57,050 nucleotides of DNA from Chloroflexi bacterium ADurb.Bin180 (GCA_002070215.1 MWCV01000014.1:1-57050); one strand, 5' to 3'; counted from the first letter of the stretch, positions 7,098 through 15,573 are shown. Made by a program: numbers and translations. Notes: generated from the sequence alone by a model not told the origin.

Positions 7098-8582
7098 CTA
7101 ACTCTTCCTGGCCAGAACCTCTTCCACGACCTTGCGCACGATAGCCTCAACGTCCGTGGCCGGCTTGGGCGTGGGAGCAGCCTGTGGAGCAGGCTTGGGC
7201 GCCGCCGGAGGCCTCGGTGGCTCAAAGGCGTGGAGCTCATAGGCCATTCGCTTCACGTTCATCAGATGCTGTACCGAGATGTTGTCACTGGTGATCCCGC
7301 CGCCCATGCCGCCGGTGCCCAGCACCAGCGACGGAGCGAGACCCGAGTTAAAGCCGACAGCGCCGGGCAAACTCGACGAGTTGACGATGATGCGCGAGGC
7401 GGGCTTTTCGAGGCCGAACTCGAGGATGATATCCTCGTTCTTGCAGTGAAGGCCCATCGAGTGGCCCAGACCGCCGAAATGGAGTATCTCGATGCAGCGC
7501 TCGCAGCCCCGGCGCCAACCGTCTTCGGTGTAGAAAGCGACTACCGGGCACAGCTTTTCGCGCGACAGAGGAGCCTGGGGACCCACCTCATAGAGCCGGG
7601 CCATCAGTACGCGCGCATCGTCGGGGACAGTGATCCCGACTAGCTTGGCCAACTGCTGTACTGAACGCCCCACAAAGTCCGGCATCATCATGCCGTCAGG
7701 CCGGAACATCGCTTTGCCAAGCAGCGCCATTTGCGTGTCATCCAGGAAGAAGGCGCCATTGCGCTCCAGCTCCTGCGTGAACTGCGCTGCCACAGGCTGG
7801 TCAACAACAACGGCACCTTCGTGCGAGCAAATGACCCCATTATCGAAGGACGCACCGTTGACGACGTCCCTGGCCGCCTTGGCCAGGTCGGCGCTGCGGT
7901 CGATGTAGATGGGAACGTTGCCCGGGCCTACGCCGATGGCCGCTTTGCCCAGACTGTAGGCAAAATGCACCATGCTCTCGCCGCCAGTGGCCAGGATGAG
8001 CTTGACTTCCTTCTGCTTCATCAACTCCTGGGTTCCGGCCATGCTGCCCAGCGTCAGACAGCCTACCAGACCGGCAGGAGCCCCGGCGGCCACGGCAGCT
8101 TCAGCCATGATCCGGGCAGCTTCAGCCGTACACTTGGCCGCGCTGGGATGGGCAGAGAACACAATGCCGTTGCGCGCCTTGAGGGCGATGAGCGACTTGA
8201 AGATCACGGTCGATGTGGGGTTGGTGACTGGCACCAGGGCCGCGATCACGCCGAATGGCCAGGCAATCTCCACCACGCGACGTGCGTCATCTCGCCCGAT
8301 CACGCCCACCGTCTTGATGTCCTTGATATACTCCCAGACATCACGCGATGCGAACTGGTTCTTGATCATCTTGTGAATCGGGACGCCGAACCTGGTTTCG
8401 TCTGAAGCCATCTGGCCCAGCCGTTCCGCAGCCCGGTAACCGGCCTCGGCCATCGCGGCCACTACCGCGTCCACCTGATACTGGTTAAAGCGGGCAAAGA
8501 CCTTTTGCGCCTCGGCGGCACGCTTGACCAGGTTACGTGCTTCCTGAGTGGACCTCAAGTCAAGGTCGAACTCTTCAGGCAT
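7098..8582 (-). CDS. eutE: EutE-type CoA-acylating acetaldehyde dehydrogenase with C-terminal cargo helix
   Basis: The 494-residue enzyme of the aldehyde dehydrogenase superfamily converts acetaldehyde, NAD and CoA to acetyl-CoA. The catalytic Cys lies in FDNGVICSHE; the cofactor segments PVTNPTSTVIFK and ILATGGESMV and the late HFGGLGHSMGLH are visible. After residue about 455 a Pro/Ala-rich linker leads to a final amphipathic helix (DVEAIVRKVVEEVLARKS), typical of a BMC encapsulation peptide. Here it is C-terminal, whereas PduP-type enzymes have it at the N-terminus. ATG at 8582 is chosen because AAGGAGG lies six bases upstream. It is the shared sink for acetaldehyde from both ammonia-lyases and from DeoC. 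Confidence 0.95.
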   Translation of the reverse strand: MPEEFDLDLRSTQEARNLVKRAAEAQKVFARFNQYQVDAVVAAMAEAGYRAAERLGQMASDETRFGVPIHKMIKNQFASRDVWEYIKDIKTVGVIGRDDARRVVEIAWPFGVIAALVPVTNPTSTVIFKSLIALKARNGIVFSAHPSAAKCTAEAARIMAEAAVAAGAPAGLVGCLTLGSMAGTQELMKQKEVKLILATGGESMVHFAYSLGKAAIGVGPGNVPIYIDRSADLAKAARDVVNGASFDNGVICSHEGAVVVDQPVAAQFTQELERNGAFFLDDTQMALLGKAMFRPDGMMMPDFVGRSVQQLAKLVGITVPDDARVLMARLYEVGPQAPLSREKLCPVVAFYTEDGWRRGCERCIEILHFGGLGHSMGLHCKNEDIILEFGLEKPASRIIVNSSSLPGAVGFNSGLAPSLVLGTGGMGGGITSDNISVQHLMNVKRMAYELHAFEPPRPPAAPKPAPQAAPTPKPATDVEAIVRKVVEEVLARKS

Positions 8583-8670
8583 AAACAACCTCCTTGTTCA
8601 ACGCCACGCCTCCACCTCGGCATCTTGCCGACGCGTCGGACGGGCTATTGATATCCAGCTCAGGGATGTT

Positions 8671-9342
8671 CTACTGGAAAGCGGTTGGCGACGTCGCCAC
8701 TGCGAAGACGGCCTCTTCAAAGGCGCGGCAGGCAGCGCGGCAGGCGCTCTGCGTGCCAGTGAGGAGGGCGCCCATGTAGTTGGTTTCGCTCGGTGGCTTG
8801 GTGAACGCGCCCACCACCACGTCGGCGGCCTTCAGAGCGCGCTCGACTGCATAGACGCCTTCCAGCGGCGGGGCAGCCAGGTACGCTATCGACATACCGG
8901 GCCCCGCATTGGCTTCGCCGGACAGGTAGGTTCCGGGCCGGGCAATAGTGTAGGCCAGCCAGGCCAGTGTCCCCTTGGGGTTCTCCAGATCCACCGTGGA
9001 GTACCGCATAGTGTCCAGCAGCTCGCAAACCGCATTCAGGCCAGCCGTTGCTTCAGCCGGATTCGGTGCCGCCAGGATGAGCAGCGCCTCGCCGGAGAGC
9101 GGGCCCGACGGATAGCCGCCGCCGGCATAATGCGAGCGGCAGAAGGCCACGCGCACATCCGCCTTCTTCGTGGCCTCGTCACCACCGATGTACAGCGGGT
9201 CATCGATGGTCGCGGTGATCATGGCGATGCTCTTTTCATGCGGCTTGAGGTCGAAAGCGGCCGCGATCCCCGCATGAACGTTGGGGATGAGTCTCATCGC
9301 CAGCGGTTCGGGCTTCAGGGTGTGCTGCACTTCAATAGCCAT
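8671..9342 (-). CDS. eutL: EutL, tandem-BMC trimeric shell protein
   Basis: The 223-residue protein matches EutL (about 219 residues in enterobacteria). It begins MAIEVQHTLKPEPLAMRLIP and contains SIAMITATIDDPLYIGGDEA, SGEALLILAAP and the C-terminal GALLTGTQSACRAACRAFEEA. EutL trimers carry two permuted BMC domains and form gated pores in the shell facets. ATG at 9342 has AAGGAGG eight bases upstream. Its place between eutC and eutE fits the canonical eutABCL order. Confidence 0.94.
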   Translation of the reverse strand: MAIEVQHTLKPEPLAMRLIPNVHAGIAAAFDLKPHEKSIAMITATIDDPLYIGGDEATKKADVRVAFCRSHYAGGGYPSGPLSGEALLILAAPNPAEATAGLNAVCELLDTMRYSTVDLENPKGTLAWLAYTIARPGTYLSGEANAGPGMSIAYLAAPPLEGVYAVERALKAADVVVGAFTKPPSETNYMGALLTGTQSACRAACRAFEEAVFAVATSPTAFQ

Positions 9343-9398
9343 GCTCCGTTCCTCCTTCGATACTAGATTCCAGATTCGAGTATGCCTTACCGCTGTCT

Positions 9399-9428
9399 CT
9401 GGGGAGCTGGCCGTGGCCAGCCCCCCAG
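9399..9428 (-). terminator. Intercistronic hairpin between eutC and eutL
   Basis: A nearly perfect 13-bp inverted repeat with one bulged base on each side and a two-base loop spans this gap. It has no U-tract. It is one of five such structures between genes of this operon. Confidence 0.45.
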
Positions 9429-9541
9429 AAAGCAACGGGTTACTCCCAATAAGCCCTCAAGCCCAGAGCCGGTGCTCTGTCACGCCAGCAGTGTGGCCTG
9501 CTGCGCGTGGCGAGCAGAGGGCAAACACGACCAGAGACCCA

Positions 9542-10402
9542 CTAGCCTTTCTTGGCTTCCGCGAGGGCAACGCCACTGGTCTTGTACTTCAGATAGTCCT
9601 TGATCAGCGCAACGCCTTCAGCCGCGGCCTCCAGCGGGTCCTTGCCCAGCTTGGAGATCATGCAGATGTTGTCGCGGTTGGCATCGGTGGTCAGGGGCTC
9701 CCAGCGCTGCTTGTAGCCCGCATAGATGCTGAGAGCGTCGCCGATGATCAAGCCGGGGCGCTCTCCGATGAGGACCACCGAGACTTCAGCGTTCAGGATG
9801 TCGCCAATGTCGTTTAGCAGTCCAACACGCCCGCGGTTCACATACACCGGTGCGCCGACGTCGATCTTGGCGGCCTTGAGCCCGTCCACAAGCCCCTTGA
9901 GCACGTCGCCAGCGTAGCGCTCGATGGCATAGCCACTGAGGCCGTTGCTGACCACGATCTGCACGGTGGGATTCTTCTTGCACTTCTCGAGAATGACCTT
10001 CTTGGCCGCGGCGCTGAACTTGCGTCCCTTTGGAGGGAAGCGCAGGTACGTCTCGAGGACGCCCTCGGTCTCGGTCTCGCCAACATCGATCAGCCCCAGG
10101 CGCTGAATCGTTGCCGGCGGCACGATATAGTTCAGCGAGTCCTGCGTTGCCGCGTGGTCAGCGCGCATCTGATGAATGGTGCGCAGTTTGGGGCGCGGGC
10201 CTTCGCGGCTAACCCCGATACGGAAAGGTGTACTGGCGATCAGAGCCTTCAGGCCATCCGGGCTAGCCGGATGCTTGACCAGCGGCTCCTTGCGCATTGC
10301 GTCGGTAGTGATATCCGGGAGCTCGAGGGTAAAGTTGGCGGACGCCTTGCGTCGAGCCTCGACATCAGCGGTCTTCTGCTTCCCTACGTATCCGTCTGCC
10401 AT
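9542..10402 (-). CDS. eutC: Ethanolamine ammonia-lyase small subunit, canonical copy
   Basis: The 286-residue protein has EutC motifs RIGVSREGPRP, RADHAATQDSL, NRGRVGLLNDIGDIL and VVLIGERPGLI. A 55-residue N-terminal extension precedes the catalytic fold; in other systems the EutC N-terminus directs the lyase into the shell. The ATG at 10402 follows AAGGAGAGATACA. It lies about 95 bp after the canonical eutB and forms the cobalamin-binding interface with it. Ethanolamine is the expected substrate, given the intact EutB partner. Confidence 0.93.
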   Translation of the reverse strand: MADGYVGKQKTADVEARRKASANFTLELPDITTDAMRKEPLVKHPASPDGLKALIASTPFRIGVSREGPRPKLRTIHQMRADHAATQDSLNYIVPPATIQRLGLIDVGETETEGVLETYLRFPPKGRKFSAAAKKVILEKCKKNPTVQIVVSNGLSGYAIERYAGDVLKGLVDGLKAAKIDVGAPVYVNRGRVGLLNDIGDILNAEVSVVLIGERPGLIIGDALSIYAGYKQRWEPLTTDANRDNICMISKLGKDPLEAAAEGVALIKDYLKYKTSGVALAEAKKG

Positions 10403-10465
10403 TGTATCTCTCCTTTAGTTGGTCAGTCTAGTGCCATTAGCACAGATGGCTCGGCAGCCACCATA

Positions 10466-10487
10466 GCTGCGGACCTGTGCCCGCAGC
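10466..10487 (-). terminator. Intercistronic hairpin between eutB and eutC
   Basis: A 7-bp perfect stem (10466-10472 with 10481-10487) with an eight-base loop lies just after the eutB stop. No U-tract follows. Confidence 0.35.
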
Positions 10488-10497
10488 AATGGCGGAC

Positions 10498-11865
10498 CTA
10501 GCGCTTCAGGAAGAAGGAAGCATCGCCGGCCTTGGCAGTCAGCTTGCCGTCCTTCATCAGCCCGAGGTCCTCAGCCCACTTCTCGTACTCGGGAGCGGGG
10601 CGCCATCCCAAGGCGCTCCACATCGAGGGCGTGTCGTGATAGCTGGCGCACTGATAGCTGAGCATCACGTCGTCGCCCATGGGCACGGACATGTGATAGT
10701 TGGCGCCAGCCACTGTGTCGGCAACCATCAGCAGCTCGATCGTATTCTGGTCAGCTCGCACGTGGTTAGTGTAGCAGTTGTCCAGACCGAGCGGGACGCC
10801 GATGAGCTTGCCGCTAAAGTGGTCCTCGAGTCCGGCGCGGATGATCTCCATACCGTCGTAGAGATACTCGGGGCCAATGAAGCCGACCACACTATTGACA
10901 CCCTGCGGCTGGTAGCGGCGAGCCAGCGCGTGCTTGCGCGACTCGAGAGTCAGCTGGTCAGCGTCGTTGTGCGCATAGGCGGAGAGCTCGGTGCCTTCAC
11001 CGGTCTCAAAGTAGAAATAGTTGGGTCCCTCAGGATAGCAATGCTTCTTGGCCATGGCGTTGGCCTCGTCCAGCATGCCCACGGTGACGCCGAAGGACTT
11101 GAGCCCGCCCTCGGTGCCACAGATGCTCTGGAAGACCTGGCCCACGGGAGCACCCTTCTTCATGCACTCCATCTGCGTGGTCACATGGCCGAGGTTGCAG
11201 ATGCCGGCGGGAACGTTCCACTTGCGCCTGATGTCATCCATCATGTCGTAGAGCTTCATCAGGTTCTCCACCGTGTCGATGGAGGGGTTGATACCCCACA
11301 CCTGGTCGCCGATGCAGTACGACAGGGCTTCGTAGATCTCCGCCCGGATGGCATCCACATCATCGGTCGGGTGATTGGGCTGCATACGGACATTCAGCCG
11401 TCCTGGCAGACCGCAGGTGCAGGTGTTGTGCACGATTACGGGCATCTTGCGAGCGCCCACGACCAGGTCCAGCGTGGTGCAGAGCTTGGTCACGGCGGCC
11501 GCCATCTCACCCGTCAGGCCGTTGCTGATACCGCGGATCATCTCGGTCGTGGTCTCTTCCGCCAGGATCCACGCGCGGAGCTGCTCAACGGTCCAGTCCT
11601 TGACCTTGTTGTAGGCAGCGAGGTCCAGGTCATCATCGATGGCGCGTGTGACTTCGTCCTGCTCGTAGGGCACGACCGGGTTGTCGCGAATTACCCACAG
11701 CGGCATCTCAGACAGCACTACCTTGGCCGCCACGCGCTCTTCGGCCGTCTTGGCTGCAATGCCGGCAGCCTCATCGCCCGACTTGCGCTCGTTGGCTTTG
11801 GCCAGAACTTCTTTCACGTCCTTGAACTCGTACGTCCTACCGAACAACTTGGTGCGGAACAGCAT
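10498..11865 (-). CDS. eutB: Ethanolamine ammonia-lyase large subunit, canonical copy
   Basis: The 455-residue protein is collinear with E. coli EutB. It keeps all five substrate contacts: Arg160 and Gln162 (NVRMQPNHP), Asn193 (GINPS), Glu287 (YFETGEG) and Asp362 (GLDNCYTNH). It should deaminate ethanolamine through adenosylcobalamin radical chemistry inside the compartment. The ATG at 11865 follows AAGGAGG closely. It lies 16 bp after eutA, the reactivase gene. The paralogue at 2454-3842 differs at position 362 and nearby, so this copy is taken as the true ethanolamine enzyme. Confidence 0.95.
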   Translation of the reverse strand: MLFRTKLFGRTYEFKDVKEVLAKANERKSGDEAAGIAAKTAEERVAAKVVLSEMPLWVIRDNPVVPYEQDEVTRAIDDDLDLAAYNKVKDWTVEQLRAWILAEETTTEMIRGISNGLTGEMAAAVTKLCTTLDLVVGARKMPVIVHNTCTCGLPGRLNVRMQPNHPTDDVDAIRAEIYEALSYCIGDQVWGINPSIDTVENLMKLYDMMDDIRRKWNVPAGICNLGHVTTQMECMKKGAPVGQVFQSICGTEGGLKSFGVTVGMLDEANAMAKKHCYPEGPNYFYFETGEGTELSAYAHNDADQLTLESRKHALARRYQPQGVNSVVGFIGPEYLYDGMEIIRAGLEDHFSGKLIGVPLGLDNCYTNHVRADQNTIELLMVADTVAGANYHMSVPMGDDVMLSYQCASYHDTPSMWSALGWRPAPEYEKWAEDLGLMKDGKLTAKAGDASFFLKR

Positions 11866-11881
11866 CTTTCCTCCTTATTCG

Positions 11882-13354
11882 TTACTTGGTGAACATGAGA
11901 GTTTTCACCGACAGGGACACCAAGCGATCGCCCAACATCGACCGGCCAATATCGATATAGTCGCCTTCGCTCAGGCTGACTTCATCAATGGACAGCACGT
12001 CGTGCTGTGGCAGTCTGGCCTTGACTGCCTGACCCAAGGCCTTGCCCAGATCCCGTTCCATCACCAGGATCACGGGCACTCGCGGGGGCACCCTTTCCAG
12101 CTCGAACCCGGTAATCCATCCCGCCATTCGTTGCAAGTCCTCGTACGTCTCTACCGCACTCATGTCGAGAGCCAGTGCCACCGGGTCCTTGGCTGGATCA
12201 AGGTCCCAGCGACGGTAGCCATCCAGAACCGCTTGCACAAAGCCCTCCTGCGTGGGCATCTGCCCATCCCACAGGGTGCGTACCACCGGAATGTTGCGCA
12301 TCGGCAGCTTTTCCGGCGCGACCCAGATGGTCATACCGCTCAGGGTAATGGTTTCGTGGCTGGCACCCATGACGGTGGCGCGTTCGGTTTCGTCTGGATG
12401 CAACACGCGCATCTTGGCCAGACGAGGATGCTTGCGCAGCGCCTTGCCCAACAGAGGTCCGACATCATCGTAGATCGTCACATCCGCCAGGCTGTTGACA
12501 GGAGGATCGTCATAGTAAAAGTCGGCGACACCCCCGGAGATAAAGATCACCATTTCGGTGACCGGTTCACGCAATGGCGGAGTCTCCAGAAGCTGCTCCG
12601 CCAGGGGACTGACTTTGGCTTCCAGAGCTTCTACGATCAGGTCGGCCATCTGCTCAGCGAACCGCCACAGGACATCCATGTCGGCAGGATCACCCACGGC
12701 CAGCTTGATGCCCAGGTGCTTCAGGATCTTTTTGCCGCTCGGGGTGATCTTGCGCACGCGCCCCGTGGCGTGATCCACCTGGATGTGCCTTCCTCCGACC
12801 GAGAGAACGACTGAATTCATAAAATCGTTCTGACGGAAGGTGGCAATGTTGGTCGTGCCTCCGCCGATGTCGACATTTGTCGCCCAGGTATACTCTCGAC
12901 TAGCCCACGCTGCGGCTCCTGAGCCGCGTCCGGCCAGATGAGCCTCCAGGCTCGGGCCGGCAACGGTCACCACAAAGTCACCAGCCAGAGGGGCGATCAC
13001 GTTCAAGACGCGCCGTGCATTGTGCGACTTGGATGCCTCTCCGGTGATGATGATGGCCCCCGTGTTCACGTCATGTGGTGTGAACCCGGCTTCGGAGTAA
13101 TCCGCGTGCAAAAGGGCTTGCAGGGCCTCAACGTCGACCTTGCCATTACCATCGAACGGCGTAAAGTGGATGGGGCTTCTGTACACCACCTCCTTTCTGG
13201 CTACATCCGCCCGCGCTTTCCTGGGCGGGCCATAACGAGCCTGCGGGTTAGATCCACCCGAGCCCGTCTCTGCCACGGTCAACTTGGAAAACACGACCTG
13301 CGATGTTGTCGTGCCAACGTCGATGCCGACGCTGATTAACTCACAAGATGCCAT
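11882..13354 (-). CDS. eutA: EutA, ethanolamine ammonia-lyase reactivating factor
   Basis: The 490-residue protein has actin/Hsp70-fold phosphate loops: VGIDVGTTTSQVVFSKL at the N-terminus and NVDIGGGTTNIATF near residue 150. The segments VTVAGPSLEAHLAG and EMVIFISGGVADF also match EutA. EutA uses ATP to exchange damaged cobalamin in inactivated ammonia-lyase for fresh adenosylcobalamin. It lies directly upstream of the canonical eutB. Only one reactivase is visible for two lyases, so it may serve both. Confidence 0.93.
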   Translation of the reverse strand: MASCELISVGIDVGTTTSQVVFSKLTVAETGSGGSNPQARYGPPRKARADVARKEVVYRSPIHFTPFDGNGKVDVEALQALLHADYSEAGFTPHDVNTGAIIITGEASKSHNARRVLNVIAPLAGDFVVTVAGPSLEAHLAGRGSGAAAWASREYTWATNVDIGGGTTNIATFRQNDFMNSVVLSVGGRHIQVDHATGRVRKITPSGKKILKHLGIKLAVGDPADMDVLWRFAEQMADLIVEALEAKVSPLAEQLLETPPLREPVTEMVIFISGGVADFYYDDPPVNSLADVTIYDDVGPLLGKALRKHPRLAKMRVLHPDETERATVMGASHETITLSGMTIWVAPEKLPMRNIPVVRTLWDGQMPTQEGFVQAVLDGYRRWDLDPAKDPVALALDMSAVETYEDLQRMAGWITGFELERVPPRVPVILVMERDLGKALGQAVKARLPQHDVLSIDEVSLSEGDYIDIGRSMLGDRLVSLSVKTLMFTK

Positions 13355-13444
13355 AACGTGTTACCTGGTTACCTCTCGCTTCCTACTAGAGTCCTCAAGC
13401 CGCTCGTCTGATACCGCTCCTGCTGAAAACGCCAGCGGGGCGAA

Positions 13445-14038
13445 TCAGGCCCTTGGCTTGGGGCGTTTCTTCCTGGCTGCTTTGCCCCGAGCCGGTTTCG
13501 TCCGCGCGGGCAGAACCGGTGGCGCTGGTGGTGCCTGGAGCGCTGGCGCAGGGACGCTGACCGGGGCCGCTATCTCGGCTGCTGGAGCAGGTTCTGCCTC
13601 CTGTGCTTTCGGAGCGGGCTCCGCCGGGACGGGCTTGGGAGCGGCGCTCGGGGCGGGCCGTGCACTGGTGTTCTCACGCTTTGGTCTGGGTGGTACTTGC
13701 GCCGGCGTCCGCTTTGTCATCCTTGGCTCCGGCGCGAGTTCGGGTTCTGCTTCGGCCACGAGCCTGGGCGTAGGGGGCAGAATGATGTCAACGTCTTCAT
13801 ACGGGCGGGGGATCACGTGCACCGATACCAGCTCTTCGAGGCGCTGCGCGGCAGCGGCTCCAGCGTCAGTAGCGGCTTTCACCGCAGCTACGTCTCCGCG
13901 GATCATCACCGTCACATAGCCCCCGCCCACGAGGCCTTTGCCGACCAGCGCTACGTCGGCGGCCTTGAGCATGACATCGGCCGCCTCGATCGCGCTGATC
14001 AGGCCCTTGGTTTCGATCATCCCCAATGCTTCGTTCAC
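13445..14038 (-). CDS. BMC-H shell protein with long Pro/Ala-rich basic tail
   Basis: Residues 1 to about 88 are a standard BMC domain ([54 protein letters not shown]). Residues about 90-197 form a low-complexity tail rich in Pro, Ala and Glu that ends strongly basic ([14 protein letters not shown]). Typical BMC-H proteins are about 90-100 residues. EutK and PduK also carry extensions, but EutK ends in a helix-turn-helix and PduK in a Cys motif, and neither is visible here. The tail might bind nucleic acid, cargo or the cell pole; this is inference. The GC-rich tail codons match the operon. Confidence 0.9.
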   Translation of the reverse strand: MNEALGMIETKGLISAIEAADVMLKAADVALVGKGLVGGGYVTVMIRGDVAAVKAATDAGAAAAQRLEELVSVHVIPRPYEDVDIILPPTPRLVAEAEPELAPEPRMTKRTPAQVPPRPKRENTSARPAPSAAPKPVPAEPAPKAQEAEPAPAAEIAAPVSVPAPALQAPPAPPVLPARTKPARGKAARKKRPKPRA

Positions 14039-14052
14039 GGGCGTCCTCCCGA

Positions 14053-14349
14053 TCAGGCCTTGCGGAATGTAGTCTGTCCGTCTACCTCGAGCGAATCTAC
14101 GATGGCAACAATGGCCGCATCGGTGGGCACGCCCTCGGTCCGGTCCGTGTAACGAGCGCTGCTGCCCGTGATGACAAAAACGAGTTCGCCCTCACCAGCA
14201 CCAACAGTGTCAACCGCTACGAAGGGGACGCGCTCTGCCAGGGGTTTGTTGTTGGCAGTGACTTCCTGAACCAGGAGGAGTTTGAATCCACTCAGTTTTC
14301 CTGCTTTGACGGTAGATACAGCAGACCCGACAACCCTGGCGATGATCAT
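14053..14349 (-). CDS. eutN: BMC-P pentameric vertex protein (EutN/CcmL-like), fourth in order
   Basis: The 98-residue protein begins [20 protein letters not shown] and has [30 protein letters not shown] and [11 protein letters not shown], all features of the pentameric shell family that caps icosahedral vertices. ATG at 14349 follows AAGGAGCAGCGGT; the upstream in-frame start is rejected. It lies after its own promoter (14538-14566) and heads the tailed BMC-H and eutA genes. It is the most EutN-like of four BMC-P proteins here, though the name rests on context. Confidence 0.93.
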   Translation of the reverse strand: MIIARVVGSAVSTVKAGKLSGFKLLLVQEVTANNKPLAERVPFVAVDTVGAGEGELVFVITGSSARYTDRTEGVPTDAAIVAIVDSLEVDGQTTFRKA

Positions 14350-14395
14350 ACCGCTGCTCCTTCGCACAATATTACGGCAGCAAAACCGCAATCGC

Positions 14396-14434
14396 TTGTT
14401 TCAAACAAAACGCGCGCTGTGCCGGCACGCCGGC
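14396..14434 (-). repeat. Palindromes in the leader before the fourth BMC-P gene
   Basis: Two perfect palindromes lie in the transcribed leader. One is the 13-base TTGTTT-G-AAACAA (14396-14408, read on the minus strand). The other is a GCCGGC inverted repeat with a two-base gap (14421-14434). They could be a regulator's operator or RNA structures; neither is followed by a U-tract. The surrounding 14350-14578 gap has no gene. Confidence 0.4.
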
Positions 14435-14537
14435 TATGCCTACTTCCCTGAAGAGGTTGGGCCCTGTTGGTCTGACCGCATCCTGACGCCCGTGAGGGAA
14501 GAGCACAAATGGAATCCTGTTGTACCAGAGCGGCCTC

Positions 14538-14566
14538 ATCATACACCCTAATGCCAAAAGAGGCAA
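14538..14566 (-). promoter_or_regulatory. Sigma-70-type promoter inside the BMC operon
   Basis: On the minus strand TTGCCT (14561-14566) and TATGAT (14538-14543) are separated by exactly 17 bp. It would start transcription about 180 bp ahead of the fourth BMC-P gene and drive the tailed BMC-H, eutA and downstream eut genes separately from deoC. Confidence 0.5.
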
Positions 14567-14578
14567 ATCGGACGACAT

Positions 14579-14899
14579 CTATCTGGGCCCGCTGTTGGGA
14601 TAACGCTGCTGCAACACGCCAGCGTCGTCGCGCCAGCGTAACTCATCCAGAACCCCTACTATGACCGGTCGCACCGGGCTGTCTGGTCCCAGCTCCAGCA
14701 GTTGCCTGGCCGAGTTGCCCTCATCCAGATACAGCACCGTGTCACCAATGCCCGAGTCGACCATGTCCACGCAGATCAGCGGATCCGACCAACTGCGCCC
14801 GTCAGGATGAATCGGCTGCACAACCAGAAGCTTGAGCCCCACATAGTCTTTGTGTTTGATCACCGAGACCAGGTTGCCAACTACCTTGCCCAGATACAC
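14579..14899 (-). CDS. BMC-P pentameric vertex protein, third in order
   Basis: The 106-residue protein starts MYLGKVVGNLVSVIKHKDY and contains LLVVQPIHPDG, CVDMVDSGIGDTVLYLDEGN, SAR and VIVGVLDEL. These are the beta-barrel signatures of EutN/CcmL vertex proteins. It starts four bases before the preceding gene's stop codon ends, so translation is probably coupled. Its insert sequence differs from the other three BMC-P copies, so the four are not recent duplicates. Confidence 0.92.
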   Translation of the reverse strand: MYLGKVVGNLVSVIKHKDYVGLKLLVVQPIHPDGRSWSDPLICVDMVDSGIGDTVLYLDEGNSARQLLELGPDSPVRPVIVGVLDELRWRDDAGVLQQRYPNSGPR

Positions 14900-14902
14900 G
14901 GC

Positions 14903-15208
14903 TCAGCTCCCGGAACCACTGCGGGCGGGGATCATCTTGTCATCAACATACAGATCCTCAACGATGCCCACAATCCCCTGATCGACCGGAGCAAAACTGT
15001 GCTCCAGCACCAGGGCGCCTTCCCGCCCGCTGATCATAAACACGTGCTCGCCAACGCCTGCCTGCCCTGTTCCGTCCACCGCAACGACCGGGCGGCCTTT
15101 GTTGCTGCCATCGGGTTGCACCGGCTGCACAATCACCAGCTTGACCCCTTGCAGGGACTGGTCCTTCTGTGTTGCTACTACGGTTCCAATGACCTTGGCG
15201 AGCTGCAT
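14903..15208 (-). CDS. BMC-P pentameric vertex protein, second in order
   Basis: The 101-residue protein begins MQLAKVIGTVVATQKDQSLQ and has KLVIVQPVQPDG, VAVDGTGQAGVGEHVFMISG and GIVGIVEDLYVDD, all typical BMC-P. ATG at 15208 is chosen because GAGG lies a few bases upstream. It has the Pro-x-x-Pro-Asp-Gly loop also seen in the next copy but not in the other two. Confidence 0.92.
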   Translation of the reverse strand: MQLAKVIGTVVATQKDQSLQGVKLVIVQPVQPDGSNKGRPVVAVDGTGQAGVGEHVFMISGREGALVLEHSFAPVDQGIVGIVEDLYVDDKMIPARSGSGS

Positions 15209-15255
15209 ACTTATCCTCTGGTCCAACGACGCGGCAAGAACCGTCTCACCGGCCT

Positions 15256-15573
15256 TTAGGCGGGTTTCTCTAGCTCCGGCTGGTATGCCTTGTGAAAGAC
15301 CAACTGGTTCCCAATATCCCAGCGGTCGATGATGGCCATAATTACAGCGTCAACCGGCCTCTTGGTTGTGATCTCAGTCTGGCGCGCCGAGCTGCCCGTG
15401 GCGTACAGAACATAGTCGCCGATGCCGCTGCCCACAGTGTCCACTGCCAATACAACACCACTGTGCTCCGATAGATCCACTTCCACCCGCCGGACGAGCA
15501 GCAGCGTGAGGCCCTGGAATCGGGCTTCACGCCTGGTAGCTACAACCGTGCCGACAACCTTGCCGATATACAT
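15256..15573 (-). CDS. BMC-P pentameric vertex protein, first in order
   Basis: The 105-residue protein begins MYIGKVVGTVVATRREARFQ, then LLLVRRVEVD, VAVDTVGSGIGDYVLYATGS, SARQTE and VIMAIIDRWDI, all EutN/CcmL family. It starts seven bases after the deoC stop. Together with the following three copies it makes an unusually large set of pentamer genes for one locus. Confidence 0.92.
   Translation of the reverse strand: MYIGKVVGTVVATRREARFQGLTLLLVRRVEVDLSEHSGVVLAVDTVGSGIGDYVLYATGSSARQTEITTKRPVDAVIMAIIDRWDIGNQLVFHKAYQPELEKPA

Noticed and set aside
14350-14578. Small protein genes between the third and fourth BMC-P genes
   Set aside because: The short open frames there have no ribosome sites or conserved features, and the region fits a promoter and leader better.
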